Source of the DNA: Prorocentrum cordatum
Taxonomy: Eukaryota > Sar > Dinophyceae > Prorocentrales > Prorocentraceae
Direction: 5' to 3'
Length of the DNA: 64,000 nt
Assembly: GCA_963575745.1 (NCBI GenBank)
Contig: CAUYUJ010000348.1
Location: 75,001 to 139,000, forward strand
The notes under the pieces are model-generated. The model was not told the DNA's origin, did no database searches, and worked only from the letters and a program-made list of their open reading frames with translations. The position numbers were made by a program, and so were the translations under genes. Shown in pieces: positions 1 through 11,379 of the stretch. Position 1 is the first letter of the stretch; each line of letters starts with the position of its first letter.

Positions 1-121
1 CTAGTAGTAGTAATAGTAGTAGTAGTAGTAGCAGCAGTAGTAGAAGTAGTCGACGGCGTAGTCGTCGTCGTCGTAGTAGTAGTAGCAGTAGTAGTAGCAG
101 TAGTAGTTTGTCGTAGTAGTT

Positions 122-157
<36 letters not shown>

Positions 158-335
158 ATAGTAGTGGTAGTAGTAGTAACTAGTAGTAGTAGTGGTGGTG
201 GTGACGGTGGCAGTAGAAGAAGAAGAAGTAGTAGTAGTAGTAGTAGTAGTAGGAGTAGTAGTAGTAGTAGTGGTAGCAGTAGCAGTAGTAGTAGTAGTCG
301 TCGTAGTAGTAGTAGTAGTAGTAGTAGTAGTCGTC

Positions 336-384
<49 letters not shown>

Positions 385-400
385 TAGTAGTAGTAGTCGA
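1..400. repeat. (AGT)n trinucleotide microsatellite
   Basis: An almost uninterrupted run of AGT/GTA triplets with scattered CGT and GGT variants. Reading frames through it give only poly-Ser or poly-Val and are not taken as genes. Confidence 0.95.
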
Positions 401-479
401 ACTACAAGTCATGTTGGTACTAGTAGAAGAAGACTACGACATCATATCAATACTAGAGGTACAACCACGAAAAGATGGG

Positions 480-1200
480 ACGAATGAAGCGTGCATGCAG
501 CGATTCCAAAGCGTATGTGGAGCGTACATGAGAAGCAACCGGTACGCACTTGAAACGTAACTGCTGACGCAACACTTATGATGCGTGTATTATACGCCAA
601 TGAAACGTATATGGAACATTCGAGAAACGAAAATGAACATTACATGAACCTCATATGCCGCGTATACGGCACATATGACACGCACGCAAAACGTTAGCGA
701 AACGCGTACGCAACGTACACCGACACACACGATCGTACACGATACGTTTACGAACCGTATGCTAAACGCGTGCGGGACCTATGTGAGACGTGGACGATAT
801 GTATATGGAGCGTATACGCAACGTGTACGGCACGACCACCAATCGCACACACCTAACATACGAATTGTTTACGACACATGTGCGGAACGCGCGTGGGACG
901 AGCACGGAACGTATGCAACAACAACAACTCTACAACACGCAAGGGCATACATACACAATGTATATTCAAAAAAACACAAACCAACATACAACCAACGACG
1001 TGTACACCACGTATCAGAATCACGCCCGCTACGTACACAAAACGCATGCAACAACGATGCAATACGTATACGCGTCGCTACAAACACGACGATGGCACGT
1101 ATCGACCACGAAGCAACACACATCATACGACACGACCACGACACTCATTCGCAACGTCGACCAAACGCGTCCAACACTACTACGACACTCAAGTTCACAA
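480..1200. repeat. degenerate short-motif repeat
   Basis: Low-complexity DNA built from variants of ACGTATGC, CGTACGCAAC and GGAACGTAT. There is no fixed period and no convincing protein in any frame. Confidence 0.5.
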
Positions 1201-1204
1201 CACA

Positions 1205-1722
1205 CAACTCGTGTCCCTGAGGACGCGCCTGAGGAGCCTGAGGGAATTCAAAATAAAAACACGAGCACCCCTGAGGACGCCTGAGGGCGTTCAGGTACTA
1301 CTAGTCGGTTCCTCACGATCCCAAACGGATCCCTGAAGAGCCCGAACGATTCCAAAGGATTCGCGCACACTCCTGAGAATCCCAACCATCATTTCCCGAC
1401 AAAACCGAAAACTTCCCGATGATTCATCGAGATTCCTGGGGACTCTTAGAGCTTCTTGGGGATCCCTAAAGATTCCGAAGGACTCCAAACTATCCCTGTG
1501 GGGTCCTACAGATTCCTGGGGATTCGTGAGGACGCCTGGGTGTTCCCGAGGGCTCCTGCCAAGGAGCGCCTTAGAAGCTGCCAAGAGGCGCACCAAACGC
1601 AGCCAATGAGCGCGCGGGAAGCTGCTCAGGCTCGCCTTAGAGGCTGCCAAGGGGCGCCTTGGAAGCTGCCAGGGAGCGCCTCAGAAGCTGCCAAAGAGCG
1701 CCTTCGAAGCTGCCATGCGTTG
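1205..1722. repeat. degenerate minisatellites, ending in 22-bp units
   Basis: The left half holds diverged units such as TTCCTGGGGATTC and CCTGAGGACGC. From about 1565 it becomes a clearer 22-bp tandem repeat beginning GAAGCTGCC, for example three successive units at about 1667-1720. No gene is seen. Confidence 0.65.
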
Positions 1723-2970
1723 GAAGTTGCCGCAGATCGTCTTCTCAGGGACGTACCCACCCCCTTGAAACCATATTGCGGCTGCATACATGACCGCTCC
1801 GTACAAACGAAATCGCTAAATTACCTACAGTGGGCAGGAGCATTCAAGAATGAGATCTGAAGAGCGCGGCAGCGGAAGCAACGACAACCCCCAAAACATG
1901 GAAGCAAAACTATACTGTGAGGCAAAAGCCCGAAAAGTGGATCCAAAAGGGAGCGGCAGCGAGAGCAACGACAAGCAGAGCAAGGCAACGCAAGCAACCA
2001 GAAACAACGCAAGCAACCCATGAAAGTGGCGACAGTTTCGCAGTTCCCAGCTGCGAGGTTTCGACTGGCGTACAACTCCACTCTGCTGGACCTCCGAGGA
2101 GCCCACGAGAGTGGCGACCTTTGCGCACTTCGACACTTCGAACTCCCCAGAGATCCGCGAGGTCTCGATTGGGTATGCGTACAAACCCACTGGGTGTGCG
2201 TAGAACTCCGCTCCGCTGGACCTCCCAGGAGCCCAGGTGGGGAGGATCGTGGGCTTCCCCTCGCCGTGCTTCCAACACCCAGATTTTGGACCCCCCCCCT
2301 TGAAAAAACGAATATCTCCTTGAAAAGGGGGGTGGGGGGTTTGGGGGAGGTCCCCCCAGACCCCACCCCAACAAAAACCCTTAGGGGGAGGGGGTGGGGG
2401 GGTCGGGGAGGGCTTCAACCCTCTCAGGGAGAATCACACCACTCGCCAGTCGACGCTGAATCGATGCCAATCAACGCGAAATCGGCGCTCTCCCATCGAC
2501 TACCAGACGCCAGCGCACGCGAATGCCCTCAACAGATTGAGCTTCGAGGACACGCAGAAGCCTTTTCTGGCCACGACGAGCCTCGGCCACGGGACCCGCC
2601 CCCCGACCTGATCCCAGGAGCGGCACGAAAACCAGAGCCTGGGCCCAGCCTGGGCCCCAAGCGCTCCTTACTTCGCCGCCTCGGCTGCATACTTCACCGC
2701 CTTGGCTGCATCGCCGTCGGGCCGACAGCCTGGGCGCACCGCCAACTGCATGCCCGAGCCTGCCCCAGGCATGGCCCGCCGTGCTTCCTGCTCCGAGGGC
2801 TCTCCGGCCGCCTGCGGCCCTCTGAGAGGGCCGCGGGCGGCCGGAGCTCCCTGGAGGTCACCGCGCGTGTGGGGGCTGTACCGGCATGAGGCGGGGGAGG
2901 AGGCACAGGGAGAGAGGGCCGCTCTCCTCCTGTGCCTCCCGCCGCCTGTCTGCCCCTGTCTCGCCATCGC
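1723..2970. other. no gene seen; homopolymer-rich stretch inside
   Basis: Short repeats of GCAACGACAAGC and CCTCC(C)AGGAGCCCA occur. From about 2290 to 2410 there are long C and G runs that are partly complementary to each other. Open frames here show no domain and carry no recognisable composition bias. Confidence 0.4.
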
Positions 2971-3115
2971 TCGGACGTCCAACCCCCGTGCATGTTTCGA
3001 GTTCGTGCGTGCGTTTTCGCGCAAGGCGCTCCAAGATGCTCCTCGGCGCCTCGACGGCTTTCGCCGAGACAAGAGGCACACGCCCGAGCGATGCCAAGCC
3101 GCACCCAACTAGCGC
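2970..3115. repeat. dispersed repeat, relative of 37870-38010
   Basis: Shares ordered blocks with the second locus: CCGTGCATGTTTCG, TTCGTGCG, GATGCTCC, CTCGCCGAGA, and CACACG followed by CCGAGCGATGCCAA. Function unknown. Confidence 0.6.
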
Positions 3116-4195
3116 AACAGCAGCCCAGCTAGTGCGCCTCGGACCCGAGATGCCCCAGACCTCCGGCGCTCCTTGCTTTTTCTTCCACGCGTGGGCCCTC
3201 AGAGGCCCGGACAACTGGCCCGGGGCCGGCCTTCCGTCCTGAATCGCTGTCTGGCGCTCCGTGGGCCCGCGGAGGGCCCCCGAAGGCCGTGCACGGCCAA
3301 GACCCGGCCGCCCCAAGCTGTGCGGCGCCTCAGACCTCTGGGGCCGCCGATCAGACACAAGACCGGTCTCGTCGTCGTCTGAGGAGCGGGAGAGACACAC
3401 AAACTGTCGGACTTCAAGGTCTTCAGTGGCCCCATCGGCTGGCCCCGTCCCCAGATAGCTTGATCCGAAGACGATTGCCTTGTTCACCGACGCCTCGCCC
3501 GTCGCCTCCAGGGGTACATCGTCTATGCGTTCGCCCAGACGGGGGTCGGGGGTGGGCCTAGGATCTTTCAAATTCTGGGCCCTGCAAACTCTCCTGGGCG
3601 AGGGGCATGCAAACTTTTCCGCCGCCTCATCTTCCAGGCACTGTGCAATTTCTCGGGGCTGCTAATGCACTGTGCGTTCTTCGGGAGCGGCCAAGAGGGG
3701 GGGTGTCAAAGAGGGGGGGGTGCAAATCATGACCGGCGGCATGTGCGCGGCCCAGCGGGGGGGCCAGGGACGTAATGAAATGAGAAGCGGCGCCATGAAA
3801 TCTGGGAACTATCATGGCCCACGCCATGAGATCCACCCCCCCCCCTAGTCATCCCCCCCCCTCTTTGCCGCCCCCGAGTTCTGGCCATGTAAACTCTTTC
3901 GGGGCCCCGCACGGCGATTCCTGGCTGGGCCTGGGCGGGGCGACGCCCAGGAAAAAGGAGCGGGGGGCCCTGCGACTGTCGGCCGCGGGCTTTCTGGCCA
4001 CACTCCACCCCATGGAGCTCGGCCACAGACCCGCTGCACGGGCGGAGCAGAAGGCCGCGCCGAGGGTAGGCGGAACGGGGCAGGGAGGGGCAGGGCAAAG
4101 GCTTCTTCCGGCTGCCCGAGTTTGCCTTTGTGCGTGTTTTCCTGGTCCTGATCGTCGGCGTCGTCGTCGCCTGCGTCGTCTGGCCCCAGGTGTCG

Positions 4196-4217
4196 GCGTC
4201 GGCATCGTCGTCGTCGT

Positions 4218-4255
<38 letters not shown>

Positions 4256-4545
4256 GCCGCGGCGGCGTCCGTGTTGGCGTCGGCGTCGGAATCGCCAGCG
4301 TCGACGTCGTCGGCGGCGTCGTCGTCGGCGTCGGCGTCGGCGCGGGCGTCGGCGGCGACGTCGACGTCGACGTCGACGTCGGCGTCGGCGTCGGCGTCGT
4401 CCGGCCTCTGGTGGCGCGCCGACGGTGGCCCCGAGCGCGCGGCCCAGGCGCAGCCGCTCGGCGGCGGCGGCCTCCGCGCGCACGTTCGCGCGCGCGCGCG
4501 GGCCACGCCGCGCCGCCGCGGCGCGGCGGCGCGGCGGAGGGCCTC
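4196..4545. repeat. (CGT)/(CGG) trinucleotide tract with adjoining coil-like segment
   Basis: CGT, CGG and GTCGGC triplets run to about 4400. The adjoining 4400-4545 reads on the minus strand as Ala/Arg/Glu-rich helix-like sequence (RAEAAAAERLRLG). The same coil-beside-repeat association recurs at 32.6, 42.3 and 45.2 kb. The coding status of this short stretch is uncertain. Confidence 0.5.
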
Positions 4546-5180
4546 CGCTCGAGGATCGAGCTTCGAGGATCGGGGATCGGGGCTCAAGGATCGGGGCCTG
4601 GGGTTCGGGGATCAGGGAGCGAGGCTCGAGCATCGAGGTGCGAGCACCGAGGTGCGAGCGCGAATCGAGGCTCTGGGGTCGAGGTTCGGGGAGCGAAGTT
4701 CGCGGCGGCGGCGCGGGGGAGAGACTCCGCTCGAGGGCCGGGGCAGCAAGCAGAGTATCGATGGCACGCCGGGCCGCGGGAAGCCCATCGGCGTTGGGGC
4801 AAAAGCGGAGCATCACCAGGAAGCTGGAAGCACACGTGGCTGCATTCACATGTGGAACATCTGGAGGCCTCGCGCTGGGTACACGTGCGGAAGCCCTGCG
4901 TGCAAGGGTCTAGAAGGGCCGAGCGCTGGAGAGGCAGGTGACCACACCTGTATCCAGCTCTCGCCCAGGCTGGCCGCGTCATATTTTATCCCGCTTCCCG
5001 GTAAGACGCTGACGGGCTCCCGACAGCAGCGTGTCGTGGATACTCGTCTTCCTTCCCGGATGATCGGGGATCGAGCGTCGGGGTTGGGGGCTCGGGGTTC
5101 GAGGGTCGGGGTCTGGGGATCGAAGTCCGACGAATCGATAGGGGATCGAGGCTCGACGAATCTCGAGGTTCGGGGGGCGC
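4546..5180. repeat. GAGGATCGGGG minisatellite, two blocks
   Basis: Blocks at 4546-4700 and 5063-5180 are built of 10-14-bp variants of GATCGGGG, GGATCGAGG and GGTTCGGGG. The intervening 360 bp has no recognisable feature. Confidence 0.7.
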
Positions 5181-5718
5181 CTTTTGTCCCCCCCTGGGGC
5201 CTCCAGGGGTGGGGGCTTCTCCTCGCAATCGCGGAGGTTCCCGAGTCCCTGGGATCGTGAGCTCGAGGAGCCGGCGCAGACTCAAAAATCAGCCTGAGCA
5301 GCCCTGTCTGCCAAGGCGGGGTCGTACAATCGGACCTGGGACAGAAGAACGTGAGACCCTTCGCCGACCGAACTGAAGAACATTCGATCGAGGGTACACT
5401 CCCCCAGGATTTGTTGATTGATTCCCCATCGAGCTCGCAGCATGCTGCACTAAGGTCTGTGCGTGCGCCCGGGGCCTCAGGCTTACAGCCTGGTTGTCTC
5501 TCACTACGTGGTGTTCTCTGCGCCCGTCGCTCTCTTCCCAAGGTTACTACTGCACCGAGGGGCGCAGGCGGTGCGCCGGCCAGCCTCGCTGAATACCAGC
5601 CCGCACTGGGCAAGCTAACTCAAGCCTTCAACGTTCGAACCATTGCGCCCGTGGGGGCCCGTCCCGGTTTGTTCTGCCAGCCCATGGCCCTGAGGACCCT
5701 ATACAACGCGAAATCGAC

Positions 5719-6036
5719 CTACGTGACCTTCCCTGGGCAAAGGCTGGCCTCAGAAAGCTCGAGGGGGCACGCTTGAATGACTGCGCCTGCCGCGGCCTTG
5801 TCCTCGGGACTGCTGTCCTTGGATTGCACCACGGCCCATGCGGCCTCCGCGTCCACGAGGAGCTTCTCCGCCCCCGCCTCGTCGCGAAGGACAGACACCG
5901 AGCCGAGGGTCTTGAGCGTCAAGCGGGACACTCCGCTGTCGTGGGTGCCGCTCAGGTCGCACTGCTTCACCCACACTCCCCCAGGATGCACAAGAACATC
6001 CAACGAACACGGAAAACATGAGTGTGCTTCCCCCAA
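5719..6036 (-). CDS. possible exon, unknown helical protein
   Basis: A 105-codon minus-strand frame whose second half looks like real soluble protein. It has an amphipathic, acidic and Ala-rich stretch around residues 35-85 with motifs such as LRDEAGAEKLLVDAEAAW and SSPEDKAAAGAVI. It ends in TAG at 5719. No family was recognised. The surrounding 5.3-6.5 kb is one of the few stretches without simple repeats, which raises the chance of a genuine gene. The first 30 residues may lie upstream of a splice acceptor. The true start is unknown and no spliced leader is visible nearby. Confidence 0.35.
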   Translation of the reverse strand: MGEAHSCFPCSLDVLVHPGGVWVKQCDLSGTHDSGVSRLTLKTLGSVSVLRDEAGAEKLLVDAEAAWAVVQSKDSSPEDKAAAGAVIQACPLELSEASLCPGKVT

Positions 6037-6060
6037 GCCGACCCAAATCTGATACCTCGG

Positions 6061-6426
6061 TCAAACCGTACGGTCGGAAGGCCATCTTAGAGACAGACAC
6101 TGAGAGCTGAGCCGAGACCGACAAAACGTGCGGCCATGACGAGGCAAGATGCGGCACATGTGCCACACTGACTGTAGTTCCAACGACAGACTTTGAATGC
6201 CATCAGCCACCATTCCGTAGTTTGTGTAAGGGAGCTTATGCACTTGATGATCTATGCCTTGCTGAAGGGTTGCCCTCGTCAGGAATCTCGCAAAACCACA
6301 CCCTGCAACAGTGGTATGGTCGCGCCACGTTTCCAGGAATGCCCTGAGCGGAGATGATGCGAATTCCGAAATACAACTCCACTCAAAAGCAGAATAGCAC
6401 AGGACCGAAGCTGAAGCTATACTCAA
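6061..6426 (-). CDS. possible exon upstream of 5719-6036
   Basis: A 121-codon minus-strand frame with mixed, non-repetitive composition (for example FLETWRDHTTVAGCGF and HKLPYTNYGMVADGIQSL). It lies on the same strand and just upstream of the helical frame at 5719-6036, so both could belong to one gene. GC content is lower here than in neighbouring DNA. No domain was recognised, and part of it may be intronic. Confidence 0.25.
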   Translation of the reverse strand: MSIASASVLCYSAFEWSCISEFASSPLRAFLETWRDHTTVAGCGFARFLTRATLQQGIDHQVHKLPYTNYGMVADGIQSLSLELQSVWHMCRILPRHGRTFCRSRLSSQCLSLRWPSDRTV

Positions 6427-6594
6427 GGGCCCTGGGAACGAACATGTGGATCATCACGCTCTTGCGAACCTTCTCTGTGCCAAACACAAACGTTAGCCAG
6501 CGTCCCAATGTTTCGAGCAATACACGGTCTGCAACCGATGCGGGACAACCAATGTGGTGCAATCTACGTAGTGCAAGCTGCGTGGTTCAATTTA

Positions 6595-7190
6595 TGGTAT
6601 AAAATCCACTCTGCTGAACTTGAAGTCGTCATCCCCACTGCTCGCGCAAACATCCCACCCACCCACCCGCAACTTGGTTTGCAAAACCTGTTAAGACCGA
6701 CTACGACGACACCGACGACAACGACTAGAACGACACCGACGACGTCTCCGACGACTTCGACGACGACAACGACGCCGACGCCGACGACGACGAAGACGAC
6801 GACGACGCCAACGAAGGCGACGACGAGGGAGGAGGAAGGACGACGACGGCGACAACGACGACAACGACGACAACGACGAGGGAGGAGGGAGGACGGCGAC
6901 GACGCGAACGACGACGAAGGAGGAAGGACGGCGACGCCGACGACGACAACGACGAGGGAGAAGGGAAGACGACGACGACAACGAGGACGACGACGGCGAC
7001 GAAATAGGAGGGACGACGACGAGACGCCGACGACGGACGACGACGACGACGACGGGAGGGAGGAGGAAGGACGACCACGGCGACAACGACGACGGAAACG
7101 ACCACGACGCCAAAGAGGACGACGACGACGAACACGAGAAAAGACAGAGGACGACGTAGGCGACGACGATGACGACGCGGGAGGAGGGAG

Positions 7191-7221
<31 letters not shown>

Positions 7222-7803
7222 CTAGAGCGCGCGCGCGCACGCTTTTGTTGAACATCCGTGTTGCGAACCCTTGGGTTTTTGTGAATTTTTTGGACGCACG
7301 ATTTTGAAATCCTTTCCCAACCGATGGGTTTTGAAGGTTTTCGGCATACTCCCGCGACGACGCGCGCGTCTGCACTCCGTCCCATTTTTTGCAGAGGGTC
7401 CTCGCGACAGCACACGCGCAAGGGCGTTCGACAGATTTCGACATGCGCGCGCGAAGCCCGTTTGGTAGCATTTTGTGAAAATCTTGAAAAACCTACGGTT
7501 ATCTTAAGATGTTGCAAGAGCTCGCGCGGAAGTTTTTGTTAGCAAATGAGTGTTGCGAAACCATGTGTTTTTGTATGCGTTTTGGAAACTCGATTGCGAA
7601 ACCCTTCCCGCACCGAATGACTTTGAAGGATTTCGGCATGCGCGCGCGACGACGCGCGCGCGTGCGCACTTCGTCCCATGGTTTGCAAGGGATTCGTGAA
7701 AAAGTGCGATGATAGAACAAAAAATGTCACCGCATAGTGTTTTTTTGGTTACAAGGGAACCTCAGGGGGGGGGGCCCGGCCTGGCTGGGATGATATGATT
7801 TCA
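6595..7803 (+). repeat. family P composite repeat, copy a
   Basis: Module order: head (CTTGAAGTCGTCATCCC, CAAACATCCCACCCACCC, GCAACTTGGTTTGCAAAAC); a CGA/ACG triplet tract at about 6690-7230; then two subunits centred on CGCGCG-ACGA-CGCGCG dyads; then the tail CACCGCATAGTG, ACAAGGGAACCTCAGG, CTGGGATGATATG. The same order recurs at 17.5-21.0 kb. The copy is cut at 7804 by a TIR-1 element. Confidence 0.8.
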
Positions 7804-8911
7804 TATCCCACCAGCCCTCTGGGCGTAGGTGGTCTAGAGCAGATCCTCTTCCACCCCTCCCTCTTCCCCCTTGGGGAAGGGTTTACCCCTCCCCCTACCC
7901 CCTCCCCTGGACGGGGGGGGCCGCGGCGCGCTGGAGCGTCCAAGGTGGCCAAATATGGCTTCAAAAGCGCCTCAGAGAGCCCAAGATGAGCTCCAAGACG
8001 GTCAGAGATAGCGCAAGATCGCTGACGATGGCTTCCAAGATGCTCCAAGAGGCCCCAAGATGATCCCAAGACGGCTCCAAGTGGCCAAAGAGCTCCCTAA
8101 GGAGGCCCCGACGAGGCCAACATCGCCCCCAAACCTGAGGGAAAACAATGTGTTTTGCGTTCTCGCCTTTTCGCTTCCGATGGACATCCGAGGCCTCAAT
8201 ATGGCTCCAAGATGGCCCAAAAGGGCCCCACAAGAGGCCCAACAGAGCCCCAAGACGGCCCCCAAAGCGCCCAAGAGCGCTCCAAGAGCGCTCCAAGAGG
8301 GGCCCAAGAGGCGATTTATGGGGCTCCCGCGGGGGGAGGCTAATTGGAGCTCCCCTCTTGTTTGATCGATCTCCTCCAAGATGGCCCCAAGAGCGCCCCT
8401 ACAGCCCCCAAGAGCGCCCCAAGAGCGCCCCAAGAGGCGCCAAGACGTCCCCAAAAGGCGCCCAAGAGGCCTCCAAGAGGATCCCAGGAGACCCCCAAGA
8501 AGCCTCAAGAGGATTTCCGAAAAAAGGCATTCAAGACGCTTCTGGCTCTTCGGTTCGCCGTCCTCTTCCTCTTCCTCTTCCTCAACCACCTCTTCCTCTT
8601 CCTCCCTCCTCCTCCTCATCCCCCTCCTCCTCCTTCTCCTCCCTCCCTCTGCTCCTTATCCTCCTTCTCGTCCTCCTCGTCCTCGCCCTACTCCATATCC
8701 TCCTCATTCTCCTCCTCCTCCTCCTCCTCCTCCTCCTCCTCCTCCTCTTCCTCCTCCTCCTCCGACTCCGACGACGACGGTTCCTCTTCCATCCTCCCCC
8801 TCTCGGGGTCTGTGACAGCTTCCCCCGCCCTTTGTTATTCTGCCTGCTCCCCGACTTCCCTGATCACCTCAACTCCCCTGAGCATCGTTTCTGGATGGGC
8901 TGGTGGGGATA
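7804..8911. mobile_element. TIR-1 inverted-repeat element, copy 1
   Basis: The left end TATCCCACCAGCCC and right end GGGCTGGTGGGGATA are inverted copies differing by one extra base. The left subterminal region is a pyrimidine-rich block (CCACCCCTCC, CCCCTACCCC). The middle is hundreds of bases of CCAAGAGG / CCAAGATGGCC variants, then CTC-rich DNA before the right end. No transposase is visible, so it would be non-autonomous. Copies 2 and 3 share both ends and the internal order. Confidence 0.7.
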
Positions 8912-8989
8912 CTTTTTTTTGTTTTTGATCAGCGGCCCGCAAGGAAGAGTCCAGAGGGCGTGTCTATCGGGCTGACTGGAGAACAGAGC

Positions 8990-9400
8990 CAGATAATTAG
9001 CGAACACCGCTGTCAGTGTCGACAGCCAGTCGCACGTGCGAGCATGCAGAACATTAGCGAACCCAGCCGTCACTGTCGACAGCAAGAGGGGGGACTATGA
9101 ACAGCGCCGATTAAAAGCAAACTCGGCCGCCAATGAAGCCAGCCAGCCGCGCAGTGTCAAACGGGCTGGCACGGGCACAGCGCCAGAAAATTCGGTGCGG
9201 GCATGCAGAAAATTGGAGCTCAGCCGTCGCTGTCGACGGCCGACCTCAACACAGCGGGCGAACCGGGCAGAGGCGGGCCTGGAGGGCAGCGGCCGTCGCA
9301 GTGGACAGCGAGACGCAGACCACTGGGCAGACTGAACCACGAACCCAAATAGTTGAGACCAGCCATCACTTTAGACGGCCGACCGGCATGCACCGTTCAA
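8990..9400. repeat. diverged repeat around GTCGAC cores
   Basis: Several imperfect copies of GCATGCAGAA-A-TTAGCGAACCC followed by CAGCCGTC-CTGTCGAC-GC, spaced roughly 50-100 bp apart. No protein was recognised. Confidence 0.45.
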
Positions 9401-10105
9401 GGCACCAGCACGTCGGGCCGGGCGGCGCTGAGCGGGGCGAAAAGGAAGACAGAGGAGAAAGTGGGGGCATCACTCACTGGGCACCGCGTGCTCAAAGGCC
9501 TTCCCTGACACAGGCGGCGATAGACATGGCGTGAGCCCAACGTGGCAACTGACACCCATCGGACAGGGAACCGTCGACGAAAGGTAGCAGCCACTGAACA
9601 AGAGGACCAGTTGCTGGGCACGTCGAGTGGACAGTAGGGTGGGCCTTGGGCCGGCGCCCTCCAGCTTCCCAGACGGACACCAGCGAGGAAGGGCCCAGAT
9701 CGGGAACGGGCCAGTGCTCCAATCGCCGGAACCGCCAGCGCCGCTCGGGCATGCCCACACGCCACAGTGGGACCTATGCGCAGTGCTGTGTGAGGTACAC
9801 CTCGCCCCCAGGAGGTGCCACTAGGGTATTAGGCCGGAGCCACACTGCGGTGAACCACGCCTGACCGACTGACGGCCACCAAGATGGCGTAGACCAGTGA
9901 CCCCTGCTAGGGGCGTGCCTGTGAGCGTCACACGTAGTCGGCCCACCACCGCGGTCGTCGAGGGCGTCAGGAGGGAGGGGGGAGGTGCAGCCGAGAGCCG
10001 CATGACATTTGAACACACAAGGAGGAGGAGCCATGCAGTGGCGACGTCTGTCGAGTACCCAACACTCGGAGTCGGTATGTCGTGGCGTGTACGCGAAGCG
10101 TCAAC
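9400..10105. other. no feature seen
   Basis: Non-repetitive GC-rich DNA. The open frames lack recognisable domains. Confidence 0.4.
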
Positions 10106-10420
10106 AATTTGAGTGCTCGTAGATCACCACGCGACAGGCGTCCGAATGGATGTACAGAGATGAATACTGGTCGTTATGGCTGCTGCCAACCCAACCATGC
10201 GAACCGACCCCGTATGTGGCAGAGAAGCCACCGCCACAGCCATGCTGATACATCGTCACAGCACAAGTGGCACCGTTGCTGCTGTTGCTGCTGTGCGACT
10301 CGACCCCGCCGCCGCCTCCTCATCGCTCACGGCACTGCCGTTTGGCACGCTCGTCGCCCGCTGCATACCAGAAACTCCGCGCAGCCCGAGAACCACGGGG
10401 AGCCAACCCTTGACTGCCAT
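10106..10420 (-). pseudogene. crystallin/VWD retrogene, unit 1, 5-prime fragment
   Basis: ATG at 10420, downstream of a complete spliced-leader relic. The N-terminus (MAVKGWLPVVLGL) resembles a signal peptide and is identical to units 2 and 3. The copy is broken in two ways. One A is missing in the Ser/Asn-codon run near 10294 (CTGCTG-TGCG, where the other units have CTGCTGATGCG), shifting the frame before the crystallin-like domain. Homology also stops at 10106, so the linker and VWD-like domain are absent. It is a truncated array edge. Confidence 0.85.
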
Positions 10421-10502
10421 TGGGGCGACGCTGACACGCTGTCTGATAGCGCAAAGTAGGGTACGGTAAGACTGTGAACCGAATGGGACATGATCCGCAC
10501 GG

Positions 10503-10524
10503 CTTGAGCCAAAATGGCTACGGA
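10503..10524 (-). other. DinoSL spliced-leader relic, unit 1
   Basis: The minus strand reads T-CCGTAGCCATTTTGGCTCAAG, a perfect match to the 22-nt dinoflagellate spliced leader with T at the variable first position. It lies about 80 bp upstream of the retrogene ATG. The next bases are CCGTGCGG, not a GT donor, so this is a leader copied from a trans-spliced mRNA and not an SL RNA gene. Confidence 0.95.
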
Positions 10525-11340
10525 GGGGCCTCTTGGGCCGTCTTGGAGCGGTCTGGGGAGGGTGGGAAGCGGTGCTGTCAGAATGGAGGCGCTGGGGATG
10601 CTGCCGAAATACTTTGGGCAAGAAGCGGGGAAACGGAACGAGACGCGACTCCGAGACGAAACGCACGAGAGAAGGGCGAGAACGTGCTCTGGAAGAGCGC
10701 TTTTTGAGCACGCTGGGTGATGGCCCCCGGGTCAGCAGGTCGTCGACCACAAATTTGGGTGCCGGGGCGCTTGAGGGGCTCCGGAGGCGTAGAAAACGGA
10801 GCCAGGAAGCGCCAAGAGATACCAAAGACGCTCCAAGAGGGTCTCGAGACGCCTGAAGGTCGCTCCAAGACGCCCAGGGTGGCTCCCAGACGGCCTGGTA
10901 GACCTCAAACACGTTCCAAGAAGTCTCCACGAGGCCTTTCCACAGAGGCCCAAGAGGGGGGAAAATCATAGTACCATTATTGTCTAGTGGCATACGGCCC
11001 ATCCCTCCACCGTGCTTGGGTTGTGGGTTAGAAGCCTCGTGGATGTTCGTGGGGATATCGTAAAAAGACTGTCGAGAGCTTCTAAGAAGTAGTTTTGAAG
11101 CCTCTTGATGGCCGTTTGGCGGCCTCTTGGGGCGTCCTGTGGGCGGGGCCTCGTGGGGCCTCTTAGGGGCCTCGTGGGTCCTCTCGGGGGCCTCGTGGAA
11201 CCTCCAGGGCGGCGTCCTGGGGCGAAACGCTCGAATTGTGGGTTCGTGTTCCCCTCTCTTGGGCCCCTCTTGGGGCCGTCTTGGGGCTCTCTTCTTGGGC
11301 CGTCTTGGACGCCTCCTGGGACCCCTTGAGGGCCTCTTGG
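10525..11340. other. array spacer, CTTGGGCC-type degenerate repeats
   Basis: Upstream spacer of the unit-1 gene, repeated at 13061-13880. It is built largely of GGCCTCTTGGG / CCAAGACGCC variants resembling the interior of TIR-1 elements, with a short unique block around 10960-11090. No gene was supported. Confidence 0.5.
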
Positions 11341-11344
11341 GCCG

Positions 11345-11346
11345 CG

Positions 11347-11379
<33 letters not shown>

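Noticed and set aside
164-560. Poly-Ser and poly-Val proteins at the left edge
   Set aside because: They are readings of the AGT microsatellite in different frames with no non-repeat content.
6690-7251. Long Asp/Thr/Arg or Ser/Val proteins in CGA tracts (also at 18.2-18.9 and 19.7-20.5 kb)
   Set aside because: Triplet repeats keep frames open on both strands; no domain, and the frames run into repeat modules.
8350-8930. Poly-Leu/Pro/Ser proteins in the CTC-rich end of TIR-1 copy 1
   Set aside because: Low-complexity repeat readings inside a non-coding element.
10503-10524. Spliced-leader RNA gene
   Set aside because: The leader is followed by CCGTGCGG and gene UTR, not by a GT donor and intron-like SL RNA body; it is an mRNA-derived relic.
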